Assembly (NCBI GenBank): GCA_937958685.1
Contig: CALGNF010000017.1
Span: 1 to 35,650, forward strand
DNA: 35,650 bases
Reading direction: 5' to 3'
DNA from: an uncultured Caryophanales bacterium
GTDB lineage: Bacteria > Bacillota_I > Bacilli_A > Izemoplasmatales > Hujiaoplasmataceae
The notes beneath the pieces are model-generated. The model was not told the origin of the DNA. It made no database searches and saw only the letters and a list, made by a program, of their open reading frames with translations. Below are positions 1-9,004 of the stretch, one piece after another. The position numbers and the translations under genes are program-made. Each line of letters opens with the position of its first letter. The stretch's first letter is position 1.

Positions 1-528
1 TTCGGTTTCAATCAGTTCCGGCATTACCTCTTGTACAACCCTTACGCCACCGCCAAGGCAATCCGCTTTATCGGCAGCGATACGGCCTATGACTTGTTCG
101 ACCTGGCGACCAACACCCTGATCGCCAAGAATGTCAGCGGTACGGTAAATGTGGAGTTAGCAGCTGGGAGCGCCAGCGTTTTGGTGCTACTTCCGGCAAA
201 TTCAAGTTACAATGTAGTTGATGACATGATATTGGCCAATGACATATTGATCAATCGCATCAAACCGGCTGTCAACATCAGTCTTCCCTCCCGCGTTGAA
301 CTAACCGAAGCCAGTGTGATCGCGATTGATACGATTGCTCCCAAGAAAGATCAAGTGGTCCAGATGCAGATCTATTTCAACGAGATCCTCGCCTATTCCG
401 GCCCCCCTTTGGCTGAATTCTCGTATGACAAAAGTCTGCTTCCCGACACCGATTATGAACTCAAAATCATCATCACGACCCAAAACGGCTTGCAGGACTA
501 TGTGACCAAACGGGTCATCTGCCGGTAG
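1..528 (+). CDS. C-terminal part of a large exported or glycan-related protein (5' end outside window)
   Basis: The reading frame is open from the first base, so this is the last 175 residues of a gene that starts upstream of the window. The visible part is beta-rich with no recognisable catalytic motif. It has a segment rich in small hydrophobic residues (SASVLVLLPANS, around nt 169-198) of the kind seen in the C-terminal beta domains of glycoside hydrolases, followed by an Ig-like tail ending in VICR. It stops 16 bases before the next lipoprotein gene, so it probably belongs to the same operon. The function cannot be decided from this fragment; a carbohydrate-active enzyme or surface protein is the best guess from context. 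Confidence 0.6.
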   Translation, partial: FGFNQFRHYLLYNPYATAKAIRFIGSDTAYDLFDLATNTLIAKNVSGTVNVELAAGSASVLVLLPANSSYNVVDDMILANDILINRIKPAVNISLPSRVELTEASVIAIDTIAPKKDQVVQMQIYFNEILAYSGPPLAEFSYDKSLLPDTDYELKIIITTQNGLQDYVTKRVICR

Positions 529-544
529 AAAGGACACCTACATC

Positions 545-2443
545 ATGCTCAAAAGATTGATTGTCTTGCCTGTGCTCGTCCTTTTCGGTTTCGGACTGGC
601 CGCCTGTAAGGAAGCTACAACCACATCTGTGATCACGACAGCGCAACCAACAACGACGAATGTGACGACAACTTCAGGTGTGCCGACAACCACGTTACAA
701 AGTGGGAGCTTCATCTATACCCCCTCCCAGATCCGCACCTTCGGTTCGGGGACACCCGCCGGTACTGTCAACTACGATGCCATCAATGACCAGGCGGTGA
801 TCTGGAACATCGACGCTTCCCTGGACAATTACGGGGGCATCCAAACGCCGATGCTCACGCTCGATTTCTCCAAGGCCGTCATCTTCCAGATGGAAGTCGT
901 CGATGTCTACAGCGAATACATCGTCAAACTCGCCGTCCAGGGCGAAAGCGAATACTATTACGTATTGTCTGACGCTCCCACGCTCGGCTTCGTCTCAGTC
1001 AATGTCGTCGATGCGATGCTTTCCACCAAATATCAAACCAGAAACACCCAACCCGATCCCGGTTATGCCACCGGCTGGAAATATGCCGACCAGATCAAGA
1101 ACTGCTCGTTCCACATCCTGGCCAAAGGCCCCGATGGCGAACAACAGACCGCCGAGTTGGTGATCAAGAGCATCGCCATCCATAACAACCAAACCGCTCT
1201 TAGGAGTTTGGCAATCGTATCCGGAGCAATCGAAGCCGGCACGATCGCCCGCCTGAAAGGCGCGGACCCAATCAGTTTGACAACCGCTTTCGATCCAGCC
1301 GAGGGCTTCGATGATGCGATCATCTGGTCATCAGACGATGAGAGCATCGCCACTGTGTCACCTGAAGGATTACTGAATTTTGTCGGCGTTGGCCGGACAA
1401 GCATCAGGGCGACAGCCCTGATCGATCAAAGCAAGTCCGATGCGATTTCGGTCGATGTCCTGAGCGGTTATGAGGATCCAATCGACCTCAAGATCCGGTT
1501 GGCGGAATTGACTTATGATGAAAGCGAAACCGACTATTCTGCCTTCATGGATCTGTTCCAGACCATCTGGGGGACCGACATCATCCAGGATGTCACCGTT
1601 CCTTCACATCTTTTCATCGATCATCTTCAACAACCAGATACGCTCTTCCTCTATAATTATTTTGATTTTGCGGATGCTGATCATCTGGCGCTTGCCCAGA
1701 GCGAACTGACCGGCACCCATGCGAACATCACCTTGGGACTCACGCCATCCCCGGCGATGGTCTATGGTGCCATTGGCGGCAATCTATACAAATACACTGA
1801 CACCACCAATCTGCTCATTGCCTACGCCGGCGGCACCGATCACCTGGTCAAATACGGCACCTATACCGGACAATTGATCATCGTCCATGAAAACGGCGAT
1901 GTCAAAAAGCTCCAGATCGAAATGGTCGCCTCGACGCTTGTGGCTGATTATCAACCCACTGACTTTCTCAATACCGCGCTCTGGACGATTCCCGACCGGA
2001 CGCTGCAAGGCCAAAACCCCGTTGTCCATCAACTGAGCCCGGCTCTGGCCTGGATCGATGCGGGCAAGCTCCGCCTCAAGCAGAACAAGTATCCCGAAGC
2101 GAAGTATTGCTTCGGCGGCATCGTCTCGAACATCTATGAGGTTCCTTCAGGCAAGGATGTCGAATTGATCATCGATGTTTCTGACTTGAACCAAATGAAC
2201 GATTTCGTGAGGACGATGTGGGAACTGAAGATCATCTATTACCATACTGACGGAGCGACCGTCGTCAGCGCCAACCCCTTGAAACTCGCCTCCGGCAACA
2301 CCAGCGGCACCCACACCCATGTCTTCACCCCCGCCTACACCGATTTTCGCATCTATCTGGTGGTAAACGGCAGCGACATCGGCGCCCAGTTCGCCGATGC
2401 GGAAATGGCTGTCGCCAGTCTCAAGCTCCAAGTCTTGGATTAG
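545..2443 (+). CDS. Surface lipoprotein with Thr-rich linker and Ig-like (Big_2) domain
   Basis: This 632-residue protein starts with a lipoprotein signal peptide and lipobox LAAC (C21). A threonine-rich linker of about 30 residues follows, so the mature protein should be tethered to the outer face of the membrane. Residues of about 55-210 form a beta-rich module. Around 220-305 is a bacterial Ig-like (Big_2) domain with the typical pattern of WSSDDESIATVSPEGLL. The rest (about 310-632) includes a second beta-sandwich-like region and has no catalytic motif that I recognise. An AGAAAGGA ribosome site lies about ten bases before the ATG. Its place ahead of a GH130 gene and a sugar importer suggests glycan binding at the surface, which is inference. 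Confidence 0.85.
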   Translation: MLKRLIVLPVLVLFGFGLAACKEATTTSVITTAQPTTTNVTTTSGVPTTTLQSGSFIYTPSQIRTFGSGTPAGTVNYDAINDQAVIWNIDASLDNYGGIQTPMLTLDFSKAVIFQMEVVDVYSEYIVKLAVQGESEYYYVLSDAPTLGFVSVNVVDAMLSTKYQTRNTQPDPGYATGWKYADQIKNCSFHILAKGPDGEQQTAELVIKSIAIHNNQTALRSLAIVSGAIEAGTIARLKGADPISLTTAFDPAEGFDDAIIWSSDDESIATVSPEGLLNFVGVGRTSIRATALIDQSKSDAISVDVLSGYEDPIDLKIRLAELTYDESETDYSAFMDLFQTIWGTDIIQDVTVPSHLFIDHLQQPDTLFLYNYFDFADADHLALAQSELTGTHANITLGLTPSPAMVYGAIGGNLYKYTDTTNLLIAYAGGTDHLVKYGTYTGQLIIVHENGDVKKLQIEMVASTLVADYQPTDFLNTALWTIPDRTLQGQNPVVHQLSPALAWIDAGKLRLKQNKYPEAKYCFGGIVSNIYEVPSGKDVELIIDVSDLNQMNDFVRTMWELKIIYYHTDGATVVSANPLKLASGNTSGTHTHVFTPAYTDFRIYLVVNGSDIGAQFADAEMAVASLKLQVLD

Positions 2444-2453
2444 GAGGATGTTC

Positions 2454-3497
2454 GTGGAGAAACGGCTCATCATCGACACCAAATCACTGACACCCACCCG
2501 ACCTGATTTCGAGATCATCGGGGTTTTCAACCCGGCTGTCACGGAATATGCCGGCAAATTCCTGATGATTGCCAGGGTCGCCGAAAAGGTGATCCAGACC
2601 GATCCCGACTATTTCCTGATCCCGCAGTATTCCCAAGGCAACGGGATCCATATTCGCAAGGTGCCCAAGGACAGCCCGGACTACGATTTTTCCGACCTTA
2701 GGCTGATCAAAAACCATGAAACGACATTCTTGACCTCCGTCTCGCATTTTCGCATCGGCCATAGCGATGATGGCGTCAACTTCACCTTTGCATCTCAAGA
2801 TATCATCTTCCCCGACAACATCTATGAGGAATACGGTATCGAGGATCCCCGGATCGCCAAAATCGACGATACCTACTATGTCACCTTCACCGCCGTCAGT
2901 TCCAACGGCATCAATGTGCGCCTGATGCGCACGCTTGACTTCAAGAAATACAAACGCATGGGCAACATCCTCCACTGCGACAACAAGGACTGCGTCATCT
3001 TCCCGGAGAAGATCAACGGCCGCTACTTTTGTCTCCACCGGCCATCGATCTCCCAATTCGGCAAACTCGATATCTGGCTTGCCGAAAGCGACAACCTCCG
3101 CGACTGGGGCAACCATCAAGTCATGCTCCAGGCGCGCATCGACTATCAGGAATCAGTCCGTGTCGGCGCCGGCGCGACCCCGTTTCTCACCGACAAGGGC
3201 TGGATCGTGATCTACCACAGCGCCGACGCCAAGCACAACTATCACCTGACGGCGATGCTTCTGGATAAGAACGATCCCACCAGGGTGCTCGCCAAGAGCC
3301 GGGAACCTTTGGTCATCCCCACCGAAACGTATGAAAAAAGCGGCTTCATGAACAATGTCGTCTTCACCTGCGGGCTCATCAACAAGCCCGAGGAAGTCTG
3401 GATCTATTATGGTGTCTGTGATGAGAACATCGCTCTCTGCAAATTATCCTTGGCAGAAGTCTACCGCAATCTGGGGGTGGAGACCTCATGGGCCTGA
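2454..3497 (+). CDS. GH130-family beta-mannoside phosphorylase or hydrolase (cytoplasmic)
   Basis: This 347-residue protein has no signal peptide and matches the five-bladed beta-propeller GH130 family, which cleaves beta-mannosides by phosphorolysis (giving mannose 1-phosphate) or, in some members, by hydrolysis. Visible family motifs are GVFNPAV (residues 23-29), GIEDPR (128-133, with Asp131 at the position of the general acid), a central FPEKINGRYFCLHRP segment and RVGAGATPF further on. I chose the GTG at 2454 because AGGAGG (2442-2447) ends six bases before it; the in-frame ATG at 2448 touches that ribosome site. It lies directly before the importer genes, whose oligosaccharides it probably degrades. 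The exact linkage (beta-1,2 or beta-1,4) cannot be settled by eye. Confidence 0.85.
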   Translation: MEKRLIIDTKSLTPTRPDFEIIGVFNPAVTEYAGKFLMIARVAEKVIQTDPDYFLIPQYSQGNGIHIRKVPKDSPDYDFSDLRLIKNHETTFLTSVSHFRIGHSDDGVNFTFASQDIIFPDNIYEEYGIEDPRIAKIDDTYYVTFTAVSSNGINVRLMRTLDFKKYKRMGNILHCDNKDCVIFPEKINGRYFCLHRPSISQFGKLDIWLAESDNLRDWGNHQVMLQARIDYQESVRVGAGATPFLTDKGWIVIYHSADAKHNYHLTAMLLDKNDPTRVLAKSREPLVIPTETYEKSGFMNNVVFTCGLINKPEEVWIYYGVCDENIALCKLSLAEVYRNLGVETSWA

Positions 3498-4813
3498 TGC
3501 GGAAGGTTCTGCAGGTCTTGGCACTGTTCATGCTGGCCTTCAGTTTTATCGCCTGCAAGAACAACCGGGCGGCTTCCTTGCAGATCGCTCTCGATATCGA
3601 GGATGAAGGCCGCTACGACGAGTTGTTCGCCTACTTCGAGGCCGAGACCGGCATCAAAGTCAAGGCCACCTACGGCCAGGACATCTCGAAACTCGTGGGG
3701 ACCGCCCAGGAACCCGACATCATCAAGACCAGCACGGTCCTGATCGAGGCGATGCAGGCGAGCCTCTACGACCTCACGGAGATGATCGCCTCTGATGCGG
3801 ATGTCTCGCCGGAGCTCTATCTCGATGAGATCATCGAAGCCCTGATGATCGATGGCAGGATCTATGCCCTGCCGACCTCGATCAACACCTCGCTGCTCTA
3901 CTATAACAAAGACCTATTCGACGCCAGTGCGACCGAACTGCGCGCAGCCTTCGGGCTTTCGGAAGCAGAAAGCGTCTATCCCAGGGCAGACTGGACCTAT
4001 GACGATTATCAGCTTGCCGGCGTCACCCTGTCGAAATATACCCTGAATGCCGAACTGAAACCGGTCTACACCCAGTTCGGGGCGGAAACGCAGCTCACCT
4101 GGTGGGGCGAGTGGCTGGTCTATGTCAACCAGATGGGCGGCAGTTTCTATGAAGCAGATTCCGCCAATCACGTGACAGCCCTCACATCGCCGGCAGTGAT
4201 CGCGGCGACCACCTTCTTCCGCAACAAATCGATGGGTGGCATCGATGTGAAGTTCGCCCCCGATGCCGTCGAGGCAGCCTCCTCGTTCTCCTTCGTCGGC
4301 GGCAACATCGCAATGATCTTCGGCGGCCACATGGGCGATTGGTACAGCTATGACGCGCTGCAGCTGAACTGGGACATCCAGAGCCTGCCCAAGCCGGTCG
4401 GACGCCCCGATGCTCCAGGCGGCGAGATCGCCGCCGATGCCTTCGGCATCTCGGTTAGATCCGCCAAGAAGACGGAAGCGTTTTTGTTCTTGAAACTCTT
4501 GGCCGGCGAAGCCGGAGCCCTGGAAATGTACAAACATGGCAAGGTCGGCGCCCTCAAGAACATGCAAGCCTTGATCGAAGCGCTTCCGGAAGCGGACCAG
4601 AAGGATATCGATGTCGCGGCGCTCTTCCGCGCCGCGGGAGAAGCAGTGACGCTTCCCCGCGAGAAGGACTTTGCCAAAGTCATGCGTGAACTCGTGATGA
4701 GCGAACTCTACAAACTGATGTATTCCGGGAGGGGTTCGGAGTCCGATGTGGCCTTGGTCCTTGCCCGTATCAAACAAAGCGTCGACACATACTACCAGGG
4801 ACTCTACGGTTAA
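3488..4813 (+). CDS. ABC sugar transporter, substrate-binding lipoprotein (family 1)
   Basis: This 441-residue extracellular solute-binding protein of the maltose/oligosaccharide type has a signal peptide ending in lipobox FIAC (C23). The mature part shows the family layout: a first lobe with the YFEAETGIKVKATYG segment, the hinge region LPTSINTSLLYYNKDLFD (about residues 123-140), then aromatic residues and the AADAFGISVRSAKKTEAFLFLKLL segment typical of sugar-binding proteins. It overlaps the end of the GH130 gene by ten bases. A purine-rich GGGGGTGGAG precedes the ATG at 3488; a second in-frame ATG lies at 3497. Together with the next two permease genes it forms an importer, probably for manno-oligosaccharides judging by the neighbouring enzymes. 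Confidence 0.93.
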   Translation: MGLMRKVLQVLALFMLAFSFIACKNNRAASLQIALDIEDEGRYDELFAYFEAETGIKVKATYGQDISKLVGTAQEPDIIKTSTVLIEAMQASLYDLTEMIASDADVSPELYLDEIIEALMIDGRIYALPTSINTSLLYYNKDLFDASATELRAAFGLSEAESVYPRADWTYDDYQLAGVTLSKYTLNAELKPVYTQFGAETQLTWWGEWLVYVNQMGGSFYEADSANHVTALTSPAVIAATTFFRNKSMGGIDVKFAPDAVEAASSFSFVGGNIAMIFGGHMGDWYSYDALQLNWDIQSLPKPVGRPDAPGGEIAADAFGISVRSAKKTEAFLFLKLLAGEAGALEMYKHGKVGALKNMQALIEALPEADQKDIDVAALFRAAGEAVTLPREKDFAKVMRELVMSELYKLMYSGRGSESDVALVLARIKQSVDTYYQGLYG

Positions 4814-4830
4814 GATCGGAGACTTGAGCA

Positions 4831-5751
4831 ATGCAGATGGCAAGAAGCAAGAAAAGGAGTGAGTTTCACAGCCAGCACAAATACTTTCTGATGTTTGCGG
4901 GAATCGCCCTTCTCGGCTTTTTGCTTTTCTATCTTTATCCGATCATCCGTACGATCATGCTCAGCTTCACCGACAAGACGATCTTTGCCTTGGAGACATC
5001 GATTGTCGGCTGGGACAACTACCTGTACGCCCTGACGAAGGATCCGCTCTTCTTCAAATCGATCCAGTTGTCGCTCATCTTCGCCAGCATCAGCGGGTTC
5101 TTCGTGCTGATCACCTCGCTGATGCTCGCGCTGCTCTTGAACCAGAAAGTGAAATTCATCGGTGTCTTCCGGACGATCTACTTCCTGCCCTTCATCATTC
5201 CCTCGTTTGCGGTCGGCGCCGTCTACAAGAACATCTTCAATCCGACAACCGGCATCATCAACCGGATCTTGGAGGGACTGGGCTTTGCCGATCTGCCGTT
5301 ATGGTACATTTCTCCCGATTCCGCCCTGGCGACGATGATCATCATCTCCGCCTTCGGCTTCGGCGTGAAGATGCTCGTCTTCCTGGCGGCCTTGCAGGGC
5401 ATCCCCCGGGATCTTTATGAGATTGCCAGGATCGAAGGCGCTTCGCGCATCCAGCAATTCCGCAAGATCACCCTGCCCCTGATCACGCCGATGCTCTTCT
5501 TCAATGTGATCCTGATCACGATCGACGGCCTTAAGGCTTTCAACCTCGCCTTCGTGATGGGCAACGGCCAGGGTTTCCCGGCCAATTCGACCTTGCTTTT
5601 CCCAATCTACATGTTCATGACCGCCTTCAACATGCCCTTCCGCCTCGGCTACGCCGCGGCGATGGCCTGGCTGTTCTTCATCATCATCCTCGCGCTCACC
5701 GGACTCAACTTTCTCTTCTCCCGGTATTACGTGCAGAAGGATGTGACCTAA
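4831..5751 (+). CDS. ABC sugar transporter permease, MalF/UgpA-like
   Basis: This 306-residue integral membrane protein has about six hydrophobic segments and the binding-protein-dependent transport inner membrane domain. The EAA loop that contacts the ATPase is visible as EIARIEGASRIQQFRKITLP (about residues 197-216). The N-terminus carries a short basic cytoplasmic stretch before the first helix (FLMFAGIALLGFLLFYLYPI). CGGAG at 4817-4821 precedes the ATG at 4831, and a second ATG at 4837 is possible. It is followed after one base by the second permease gene. The ATPase subunit is not in this window; in many Gram-positive bacteria a shared MsmK/UgpC-type ATPase is encoded elsewhere. Confidence 0.94.
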   Translation: MQMARSKKRSEFHSQHKYFLMFAGIALLGFLLFYLYPIIRTIMLSFTDKTIFALETSIVGWDNYLYALTKDPLFFKSIQLSLIFASISGFFVLITSLMLALLLNQKVKFIGVFRTIYFLPFIIPSFAVGAVYKNIFNPTTGIINRILEGLGFADLPLWYISPDSALATMIIISAFGFGVKMLVFLAALQGIPRDLYEIARIEGASRIQQFRKITLPLITPMLFFNVILITIDGLKAFNLAFVMGNGQGFPANSTLLFPIYMFMTAFNMPFRLGYAAAMAWLFFIIILALTGLNFLFSRYYVQKDVT

Positions 5752-5752
5752 G

Positions 5753-6634
5753 ATGGCACAGCTCCTTTTAAAGCGCAAACCCAAACTGAACGCCAACCCC
5801 AAGTGGGTCTACATCCCGCTCGTCCTCTTCGCCCTCGTGGCGCTGTTGCCCTTGTATTATTTAGTCATCACCGCCTTCAAGAACCTGGATGAGGCCTCGA
5901 CCTTGGCAACGATGTGGCCACGCTCCAACGAGTTGTTGGCAAACATCCGCTTCGTCGTCAATTATCCCGATTACCGGGTTGTGCGGATGTTTGCCAACAC
6001 GATGCTCATCTTCGCGCTCAAGACCCTGGGAACGGTGCTCACCTGTTCGCTGGCGGCATACGGCTTCGCGATGTATCGCTTCCCCGGCAAAAAAATCATC
6101 TTCTTCGTCTTGTTGTCGACGATGATGATTCCCGGAGAAATTCTCGGGATCCCGATCTATGAGTTCATGGTCAACACCGGCCTCAAGGACATCGCCTACA
6201 TTCCCCTGTGGATCGCTTGCTGGTTTGCGACCGATGTCTTCATGATCTTCCTGTTCCGCCAGTTCTTCCAGGGAATCCCCAAAGCCTATATCGAGGCCGC
6301 CCGAATGGACGGCTACAGCGAGATGGGCATCTTCTTCAAGATTGTCGTGCCGCTGAATGTCCCTGTGTTCGTCACCGTCATCCTCTTGTATTTCGTGGGC
6401 ACCTACAACGATCTTTACGGACCCGCGCTCTATATCTCCGAGAAAGCCAACTGGGTCATGGCCAACTCGATCACCATCTTCGAAAATCTCTATCGAAGCG
6501 GCTCGGGCTCCTATATCGTGCCGTGGAACTATGTCTCCGTCGCCAGTTTGATCGCGATGGTTCCCGTCGTCTTGGTCTTTGCCTTCATGCAAAAACGGTT
6601 TATGGAAAGCGTCTCCGGAACGGGGTTGAAATAA
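5753..6634 (+). CDS. ABC sugar transporter permease, MalG/UgpE-like
   Basis: This 293-residue inner-membrane permease of the MalG type is the partner of the preceding permease. It begins with a short lysine-rich stretch, then a first transmembrane helix (YIPLVLFALVALLPLYYLVI) and the ITAFKN motif common in this family. The EAA loop appears as EAARMDGYSEMGIFFKIVVP (about residues 181-200). It starts two bases after the stop of the first permease, and its stop codon overlaps the next start as TAATG at 6632-6636. This is the arrangement expected for a translationally coupled operon. The substrate is inferred from the neighbours, not from the permease itself. Confidence 0.94.
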   Translation: MAQLLLKRKPKLNANPKWVYIPLVLFALVALLPLYYLVITAFKNLDEASTLATMWPRSNELLANIRFVVNYPDYRVVRMFANTMLIFALKTLGTVLTCSLAAYGFAMYRFPGKKIIFFVLLSTMMIPGEILGIPIYEFMVNTGLKDIAYIPLWIACWFATDVFMIFLFRQFFQGIPKAYIEAARMDGYSEMGIFFKIVVPLNVPVFVTVILLYFVGTYNDLYGPALYISEKANWVMANSITIFENLYRSGSGSYIVPWNYVSVASLIAMVPVVLVFAFMQKRFMESVSGTGLK

Positions 6635-7575
6635 TGCCATTCAGCAAGGCCGAACAACCAGTCCCGATTGCCAAACTATTAGAGGCAAAACGGGCCATGC
6701 CAGTTCCAAAAACATCCGCGAAACTCGCGTTTTTCGGCGTTGAAGGCCAAGATGTCTACAATATCTCCCAACCCTTCAAGTTCAAAGACAGACTCTGGCT
6801 GGCGGGAAGAGTCGAAGCCAGAGGCAGTGAGATATCAAGGATCGTCATCTTCCACTATGAATGCGACCATGTCTCTATCGCCACCGATCATGAATATCCC
6901 GCGATGCAGGATCCGTTCGTGGTCGTCAAGGACGAACTGCTCTATCTGGGCGGGACGAGGATCATTATGGACGGCTTGGGCAACATCACCGACTACTATA
7001 CGGAGATCCTCTGCGGCACGGACTTTGACAATCTCAAGCCGCTGATCAAGGCACCCGACCGGATGAAGGATGTCCGGATCCTCGAGACCGACAAGATCCA
7101 TCTCTTCTCCCGCCCCCAGGGCGGCGAAGCCGCCTTCGGCAAGATCGGTTACCGCAGTTTTGCAAAGTATCAAGAAATCACCCCGAAAAAAATCGCTGGG
7201 GCCGTTCTGCTCAAGGAACACTTCCAGGATCCCGAATGGGGCGGCGCCAACCAGATCATCCCGCTTAAAAACGGCTATCTGGGCGTCGTCGGCCATATCG
7301 CCGCCATGGCTTACGGAAACATCCGCCATTATTATGGCATGGTGTTCTGTTTCGATCCCCGGACGATGGCTTCCAGCCCGGTGAAGATCATTGCGGAAAG
7401 AAGTGACTTCCCCCAAGGTCCCAGCAAGCGCAAGGACCTCGAGGATGTCATCTTCGCCGGCGGCATCATCCGCCATGAAGATGGAACAGCCTCCTTCTAT
7501 GCCGGTCTTTCTGATTGCGAGGCGGGCGTGATCGTCATCGACGATCCTTTCCAAGAATGCGAGGAGGGAGTCTGA
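6634..7575 (+). CDS. DUF1861 family protein, predicted glycoside-processing beta-propeller
   Basis: This 313-residue cytoplasmic protein has no signal peptide. It matches the DUF1861 (PF08950) pattern throughout: KLAFFGVEGQDVYNIS near residue 30, AGRVEARGSEIS, MQDPFVVV, MKDVRI, LFSRPQGG, EWGGANQI, GVVGHIA and the final AERSDFPQG...KRKDLEDVIF. Members are thought to resemble the GH130/GH43 propeller enzymes and are often encoded next to mannoside-degrading enzymes, but I know of no firm activity. The ATG overlaps the permease stop (TAATG). An open frame continues upstream in this frame, but it runs inside the permease gene, so the overlapping ATG is the sensible start. Its place directly behind the importer suggests work on imported manno-oligosaccharides. 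Confidence 0.85.
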   Translation: MPFSKAEQPVPIAKLLEAKRAMPVPKTSAKLAFFGVEGQDVYNISQPFKFKDRLWLAGRVEARGSEISRIVIFHYECDHVSIATDHEYPAMQDPFVVVKDELLYLGGTRIIMDGLGNITDYYTEILCGTDFDNLKPLIKAPDRMKDVRILETDKIHLFSRPQGGEAAFGKIGYRSFAKYQEITPKKIAGAVLLKEHFQDPEWGGANQIIPLKNGYLGVVGHIAAMAYGNIRHYYGMVFCFDPRTMASSPVKIIAERSDFPQGPSKRKDLEDVIFAGGIIRHEDGTASFYAGLSDCEAGVIVIDDPFQECEEGV

Positions 7576-7576
7576 G

Positions 7577-9001
7577 ATGAAAAAATTGCTGGTTCTTGTC
7601 ATCTTGCTTCTGGTTCTTGCCATCAGCGGCTGCACCGATGTTGCGACGACCACCACGACCATGCCTCTCTCGACAACCACGGAACAACCAACGACGACCA
7701 TGTTGCCGATCGAATGGCTGATCTATGATTTCGACTTGCCGGCGGATGTTTCGTTTTCCAGTGCTCTTGCATCAGAAGCGGTGATCATAAGCGGCCACAA
7801 CATCGCCGCCGCCGATTACACGATCGACCAAGAAAACGAAAACATCACCATCAAGAATACCTTTCTGGCATTGCTCATGCCCGGCGATTATGGCTTCACC
7901 ATCCACACAACTTCTACAAGTGAAGCAGTCCATCTCCGGGTGGTGGAGCGCTTCCAGCAATACCGGATCGTCAATGAAAGTTTTGAAACCGGCGATCTGC
8001 TCGGCTGGACGGCCACAACCGTTTTCAAGGGTGAGCGGAACCTGCTTGCCTTCACCGGCACCGGTGTCGTGGCCAACGGCGCGATCGACGCGCTGGAATT
8101 CAACTACGACGGTAGCGGCAATCATGTTTTCGGGATTGACGACAGTATAGCCTTTAGCCTTTACCTTGAAAGAATCGGCCGGTTGCGCTCAACCGACTTC
8201 ATCCTGGGAGGCACCGGCTTCATCACTTTCCGCCTCGGTGGGGGAACCAATCCCGCTTTGGCATATCTCTCGGTGCGAAGAAGCGACGATGATGTGGAGA
8301 TTGCCCGGTTCGCAAATCATGAACCAAATCAAGACCACCCGGCGATCCTGACGCCGTACAAGGCCGACCTGTCGGCCTACCTTGGCGAGACCTTATACCT
8401 GGAACTCTGCGATTATGGCGGCCATGCGGGCGATTATCTCGTCTTCGATGACTTCCTGACCTATCACGAAAGCGAACCAGTTGAATTTCTGATTGCCGTG
8501 GACAGCAAACCGACCTTCCCCCAGCTCTTCTATCCCAATCAGGTGCCCAACGGCGATTTCAACCTGGGACTCGCCAATTGGCATGAGATCCAAGGCTCGG
8601 CGTTCCGCGTTGATGCGGGCAGCTTGAAAAGCAACGAAGGCGGCGACGCCGCGACCGGCGTCATCCGCTCGGAGCTCTTCCGCGTCGACGGTAGCGGCAT
8701 CATCACCCTGGAGATCGGCGCCGCCCAAGGCGAGCGCTACGACAAGGACACCTATGTCGTGATCAAAGAACACCTGACGAACCGCGAACTGGTCCGCTTT
8801 GCGAACCGGAACCACAATGGCATCTTCATGGTCACCTATTATGTCGACTTAAGCGCCCACCTGGGCAAGAAATGCTACTTCGAGATCGTCGACAACGCAC
8901 AGGGGAGTTACGATACGATCTTCATCGGCAACATCCGCACCTTTTATGCGGAAGCACCGTTCTTCACCTTTGCGGATGTGGCCGTCAATCTCAATGAATA
9001 G
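7577..9001 (+). CDS. Lipoprotein with X2-like domain and paired beta-sandwich (carbohydrate-binding-like) modules
   Basis: This 474-residue lipoprotein has lipobox ISGC (C19) and a Thr-rich linker to about residue 38. Around 45-120 is an X2/Ig-like module with the hallmark DYTIDQENENITIKNTFL and a closing G-D-Y-G-F-T-I. It is followed by a tandem pair seen again in three other proteins here: module A (about 130-300; FETGDLLGW, LRSTDFILGGTGFITFRLGGG, FDDFLTYH) and module B (about 315-470; NGDFNLGLANW, GVIRSELF, EIVDNAQGSYDTIFIGN). No catalytic residues are evident, so a glycan-binding surface role is likely. The start is supported by GAGGAGGGAG, which ends about eight bases upstream. Confidence 0.85.
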   Translation: MKKLLVLVILLLVLAISGCTDVATTTTTMPLSTTTEQPTTTMLPIEWLIYDFDLPADVSFSSALASEAVIISGHNIAAADYTIDQENENITIKNTFLALLMPGDYGFTIHTTSTSEAVHLRVVERFQQYRIVNESFETGDLLGWTATTVFKGERNLLAFTGTGVVANGAIDALEFNYDGSGNHVFGIDDSIAFSLYLERIGRLRSTDFILGGTGFITFRLGGGTNPALAYLSVRRSDDDVEIARFANHEPNQDHPAILTPYKADLSAYLGETLYLELCDYGGHAGDYLVFDDFLTYHESEPVEFLIAVDSKPTFPQLFYPNQVPNGDFNLGLANWHEIQGSAFRVDAGSLKSNEGGDAATGVIRSELFRVDGSGIITLEIGAAQGERYDKDTYVVIKEHLTNRELVRFANRNHNGIFMVTYYVDLSAHLGKKCYFEIVDNAQGSYDTIFIGNIRTFYAEAPFFTFADVAVNLNE

Positions 9002-9004
9002 GAT